The position numbers and the translations under genes were made by a program. Positions 35,727 to 39,737 of a DNA stretch of 39,737 nt are shown here, piece after piece (position 1 is the stretch's first letter; every line of letters starts with the position of its first letter). This stretch comes from Phoronis australis (taxonomy: Eukaryota; Phoronida; Phoronidae), in contig NMRA01000153.1 of assembly GCA_002633005.1 (NCBI GenBank), positions 692,827 to 732,563 on the forward strand, read 5' to 3'. The notes below the pieces were generated by a model. It ran no database searches, was not told the DNA's origin, and worked only from the letters and a program-made list of their open reading frames with translations.

Positions 35727-37505
35727 TTAAGAAAAATTATCATTCAACAGAGATTTCATGGTGATACAATCTTTAATGCTTTGAGGAAGATTTAGCTGCT
35801 CAACCAGAGCCATTTTCAGTCCGTTCTTGACAAAATAATTTCTGATGCACAACGAAGTGAGGGAAAACAGGGATCTTGGAGTACAAGCCATCTCTTTCAA
35901 CATAACAAACAGCTCTGGCTCGTCCTCTAATGCACAGTCTATATCCTCCATAGCTTCTTTATCTTCTGACTCGGTCCCCCAAAGCATAAAGCTAGTTTCA
36001 CAGCCAGCGCTCAGTAAAAGGTTAATAAGTGGCATGTTACTGTTCAAAAGGGAGAGAAACATGGCATAGGACATCCGAGAAGTCTCGCCCTCTTTGATGG
36101 CATTCACATCAGCACCATTAGCTATTAAGCACTTTGCTATTTGAAGGTCAGGCTCATCAAGTGCGCAAAGATGGAGAGCAGTCATGTCGTGTTCATTTCG
36201 AAGATTTGGGTCTGCTCCGTTGTTTAAAAACTCTTCAACCGCATGAAAGAAACCCAACTCAACTGCTTTATGAAGAGGTAGAAGTGGCCCTGTGTTAATG
36301 TCGCAGCCGTGGCGGACCAGCTTCTTGGTGTCCGCAAAACGGTGGGTATTGAACAAGGCATGAAAGAAACTTTGACCCGCGTTAGTTAGAGAACTCAAAT
36401 CGACATCTTGCCTGTTGATTAGGCAGTCTACAACAGCATCGCTTTGTACACTCCTGGGAGTCTTCAGTGCGATATACAGAGGGGACTCACCCTTTAAATT
36501 ACGGGCATTTACGTCAGCACCACACTCGAGCAGTTTTTTCACGATGACTAAATCACAGTTGTGCACCGCCATGTGAAGCGGTGATGCTAATGGTTTGCGT
36601 ACAGCGTGCATACGCAAACTGGACAACTTCTCTGGATTCACCAGAGCACCTCTATCGAGAAGTTTCAAAGCAATCTGCCGATTACCTAACAAACACGCCT
36701 GATGAAGAGGGGTGACAGTCTCAAAGTTGACAGGACTAACGTCACATCCTGCGTCGAGCAGCACCTCTGTAAGCTCCTCATTGCTACAACAAACAGCAAT
36801 ATGCAATGCCGTGTTGTGGTCAACGTGATTCCGTCTGTTTAAATCACAGATCATCATGTTCTTCTTGGTCTCTAGAGATAAATCTCCAGGAAACCCACTA
36901 ACGTACAATGTATCTGTGTCCAGATACAGAGTATCTAACAGCAGTTCAACGGACTTTCTATCTTCTCTTCTCACAGCCAGATGTAATGGCGTGTCCCCCG
37001 CTTCGTTTCGCTTATTTAGTTTGGACTTTTTGGCTTTTATGAGAAGTTCCACAATTTTATGTTGGCCTCTGTTAACAGCGTGATGCAGAGCAGAAAATCC
37101 TTTCCCGTCAGGTTTATTAACATCGCATCCTGAGTCAATCAACAGCTGCACAGTCTGTGCTAAACCGTGGTTAATTGCAATTATTATAGGCGGGCTTTTT
37201 GTGAGTGGATCTTCGCGATTGACATTACAGCCAGCATATATCAGCAACTCTGCTATGGAAGCACTGTTCTTTCGAAGAGCGAGACAAAGAGCCGTTTCAC
37301 CGTCGTAATCTCTACCATTCAGATCACATTTTACATCAATTAAAAACTTAACAGCCTCGACTTGGTTAGCAGAAATGGCTGCACACAGTGGAGTCCCCTG
37401 CATGCCCAAGATCATATTAACATCAGCACCATTCTGAACTAACAGCTTTGCTTTTTCTATGTCCCCACTTCTGACAGCTTTGTTCAGTTGGTCATTCATA
37501 GACAT
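35727..37505 (-). CDS. Ankyrin-repeat and SOCS-box (ASB-type) protein, single coding exon
   Basis: Encodes 592 residues. About twelve ankyrin repeats fill residues ~4-505, with typical phrases such as GADVNMILGMQGTPLCAAIS, KGFSALHHAVNRGQHKIVEL, AGDTPLHLAVRREDRKSVEL, ALHIAVCCSNEELTEVLLDA and HDMTALHLCALDEPDLQIAK. One repeat (around residues 190-220) carries an insertion. The C-terminus (~543-581) fits a SOCS box: SLFSLTSLCIRNYF supplies the elongin-BC SLxxxC pattern. The following NLPQSIKDCI stands where the cullin-5 LPxP motif would be, with the second Pro replaced. ASB proteins recruit substrates to cullin-RING E3 ligases. I cannot assign it to a particular ASB orthologue. The start is the first ATG of the frame, 32 nt after an acceptor-like TGTTATCTTTCCAG, so a 5' non-coding exon is likely. 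Confidence 0.93.
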   Translation of the reverse strand: MSMNDQLNKAVRSGDIEKAKLLVQNGADVNMILGMQGTPLCAAISANQVEAVKFLIDVKCDLNGRDYDGETALCLALRKNSASIAELLIYAGCNVNREDPLTKSPPIIIAINHGLAQTVQLLIDSGCDVNKPDGKGFSALHHAVNRGQHKIVELLIKAKKSKLNKRNEAGDTPLHLAVRREDRKSVELLLDTLYLDTDTLYVSGFPGDLSLETKKNMMICDLNRRNHVDHNTALHIAVCCSNEELTEVLLDAGCDVSPVNFETVTPLHQACLLGNRQIALKLLDRGALVNPEKLSSLRMHAVRKPLASPLHMAVHNCDLVIVKKLLECGADVNARNLKGESPLYIALKTPRSVQSDAVVDCLINRQDVDLSSLTNAGQSFFHALFNTHRFADTKKLVRHGCDINTGPLLPLHKAVELGFFHAVEEFLNNGADPNLRNEHDMTALHLCALDEPDLQIAKCLIANGADVNAIKEGETSRMSYAMFLSLLNSNMPLINLLLSAGCETSFMLWGTESEDKEAMEDIDCALEDEPELFVMLKEMACTPRSLFSLTSLCIRNYFVKNGLKMALVEQLNLPQSIKDCITMKSLLNDNFS

Positions 37506-39548
37506 GGTATGCTGGCAGACACTTTCCAGACAGGCTTCTGGAAAGATAACAGCATGATACTCATACTAATATTCCAGACCTTGGATTAACCAACAGAGTG
37601 TTTCCTATCAGTTCAATTTGATGAAAACCAAGGAAAACACACAGTGAAATGTGAGAGAGGAAAACAAGCTTTTGTAAACAAAAACATAAATGACAGACAC
37701 TAATGAAGAAGTGACAAGACTATTGATGATATACTGCACTTGTTAACTATACAGCAAAGAGATCATGCTCCCCACATAAAATGACATGCCATAACAAGCA
37801 GGCCTCCATTTAGAGAATGTCGATGGCATCCAAATGAATACTCAAGACTGAAATTTAGACACCCAATTAAGCTGGGATGTCCAACTCAGTATTTGGTAAA
37901 ATAATCAAGTATAGTGTCTATTTAATGTGCTAAAAGCAGCTTTGGTACTCATCTGCCTGTTCATAGGTAAAGAACTTGGTTAATAGGTGATGCAAGATAG
38001 GACAAACTTTCCTGCAGACTCATGTCTTTCATAGTAACATACCACACTATAACAGCAAACTTGTAGAACCTGGTATCAACCACTAACAGTGGACAGTCAG
38101 TTCTCCAAAACCCTAAAATCACTGCCAATGAAGTTGGCGTCTGTGATGCATTAAAAACAAGCCTTGTTCCACAGTACCTAACTGTACTTTGACAAGATAA
38201 GGACCACAAGTACTAACCCAAGATATTACGTATTGTGAACTCTGACCTTAGTTCATTTTGTGTGAAACAGAGCAACGAAGCAATGGCAACTCTTTGAAAT
38301 GTGGCAGAGTCCTTTGTATCAGTGTATGTGACACTGGACAAAAGCCCAACAGGAACACTTCGGTGACAATAGACCAGATAACTAGAGGTGGATTTAGAGG
38401 GGGCCACAGGACACATGGCTCTAGTTAAATTTCAGCCAACCAAGTGGTCACAGCAGAGATCTTAAACATTCAAGGAAGACCCTACAAACAGTTTTTTCAT
38501 GACGATCAGTCTTGGCATCGATCTTCAAACTATCAACTCAGGAAACCATGCACATTACATTTAAAATCCTTGGTACAAAATAACATTATCTATAACATGA
38601 CTAAACCTTGTTTGATATGAATGTTCATTATTTCCTTTTTGATTTTATACAACTTTTGAGTTTTTCCATGAAAATCACATACCAGAACTATTTTTGATAG
38701 CTCCTTGTGTAGAAGTGGAAAATTTAAAAAACAATTCCTAACAGCGCAATTTGGAGAATGACTAGTTTCACATATTCAGTGAATCCAATCCAATCAGCCA
38801 TTGCCGAGATATGATGTTCCGAAGTTAGCCAAATTTGAAAATTTTTCTAGGATCCTACAAAACCTTAATTACGTAATTAACCCAATGGTTCACTTGCAAG
38901 TCAAGTACATTCCAAGATTTAAGACTGTGGAGTACATTGTTTCCTCAAAAATCTAACTGGAGTTTTCCAAAATTTGTTTCCTGTCCTTGCGCTGATGAAA
39001 AATAGTGTGAAAAATCAAATTTAACTGCAAGAAATTTTAGCTATTAAATCATAACTGCTTGTGAAGTTTATTCATTGTTAGGACCACTGCAATGGTCAGA
39101 AAATTCAAGGACAACAATGAAATCATTGATGGGGTTAAATAACTTAAGCTGGATAAAGACATGTCTGGCTTTGAGCAACTGTTTCAGAGACCAATCAGAT
39201 CATTGTTCACTTTCACACACAGACTTGCTGGGAATGATGCATATCATAACTGCAGGAACATTGTCCCACGTCAGTGACTTAGGAAGTTAAAAACCTCCCA
39301 ACTCATGGAGTTATACGGTACACGTATGCCTTTAATTTTTATCTGTAACTAAAAATCAACTATACTTTGATAATTTTTTTACCTAAAAGAAGTTGATTTG
39401 GTTACAGCATCCCTCGGCTACAATAACGGAAGCCAAGGAGTTTGTTATAATTTAAATAGGTTCGACTGCAAGCCTAGTTTGTACTGGGATCATAATGGAT
39501 CGAGGGCGGGGACATGAACATGTTTTCCATAGTGAGCTTACATTTGTC
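37506..39548. other. Upstream region of the ankyrin gene, no gene recognised
   Basis: AT-rich DNA with short ORFs lacking domains. A weak resemblance to the GGCATCCAAATGA phrase of the hAT-like MITE occurs at about 37827-37840, too short to call a copy. First non-coding exon(s) and the promoter of the ankyrin gene probably lie here. Confidence 0.35.
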
Positions 39549-39737
39549 ATGTAATAATACACACATGTAATAATACACACATGTAATAATACACACATGT
39601 AATAATACACACATGTAATAATACACACATGTAACAATACAAACATGTAATAATACACACATGTAATAATACACACATGTAATAATACACACATGTAATA
39701 ATACAAACATGTAATAATACACACATGTAATAATACA
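39549..39737 (+). repeat. 16-bp minisatellite running off the window end
   Basis: Nearly perfect copies of ATGTAATAATACACAC with a 16-bp period, about 12 in the window, with rare variants (AACAATAC, TACAAACA). The true length is unknown because the array is cut by the window edge. The minus-strand ORFs with CIITCVYYYM-type repeats are by-products. Confidence 0.95.

Noticed and set aside
39452-39724. Cys/Tyr/Val-rich repetitive ORFs at the right edge
   Set aside because: They are translations of the 16-bp minisatellite; similar ORFs appear in more than one frame, as expected for a repeat with a period not divisible by three.

Overview
This is nuclear DNA from an animal, most likely a non-vertebrate metazoan (a marine lophotrochozoan or deuterostome would fit; the sequence does not settle it). 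The reasons are AT-rich DNA, genes split by large GT-AG introns, abundant tRNA-derived SINE-like repeats, an INO80-complex subunit and an ankyrin/SOCS-box protein (both animal-type genes), and a type II NADH dehydrogenase, an enzyme absent from vertebrates but kept by several invertebrate lineages.

Layout from left to right: (1) 1-480, a CpG-rich promoter-like stretch with a consensus CRE and TCTCGCGA-type palindromes; (2) 769-972 (-), one exon resembling ribosomal protein L6 with no visible partner exons; (3) 2019-14399 (+), INO80E in eight coding exons, whose introns hold a 914-bp foldback element with a 9-bp target duplication, a dispersed repeat, a hAT-like MITE, a degenerate ~150-180-bp satellite and a second foldback; (4) 16314-20917 (-), the six 3'-most coding exons of a zinc-finger/coiled-coil nuclear protein, convergent with INO80E, with a 39-bp minisatellite in one intron; (5) 20918-23933, mostly non-coding, with a second copy of the hAT-like MITE; (6) 23934-24479 (+), intronless ADAT2; (7) 24852-31502 (+), an alternative NADH dehydrogenase in at least eight exons, with a 64-bp x 6 minisatellite beside one splice donor; (8) 31503-35726, non-coding with a SINE-like and a dispersed repeat; (9) 35727-37505 (-), a single-exon ankyrin-repeat SOCS-box protein; (10) 37506-39737, no gene seen, ending in a 16-bp minisatellite that runs off the window.

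The genes are ordinary housekeeping functions with no obvious shared pathway: chromatin remodelling (INO80E), ribosome (RPL6-like exon), tRNA wobble inosine (ADAT2), mitochondrial NADH oxidation (NDH-2) and ubiquitin ligase substrate selection (ASB-like). I found no convincing undescribed system. The points most worth a second look are the animal NDH-2, the two element families with intact target-site duplications, and a splice-acceptor-like site just upstream of the start codon in all four genes whose start is visible, which raises (without proving) 5'-UTR introns or spliced-leader trans-splicing.
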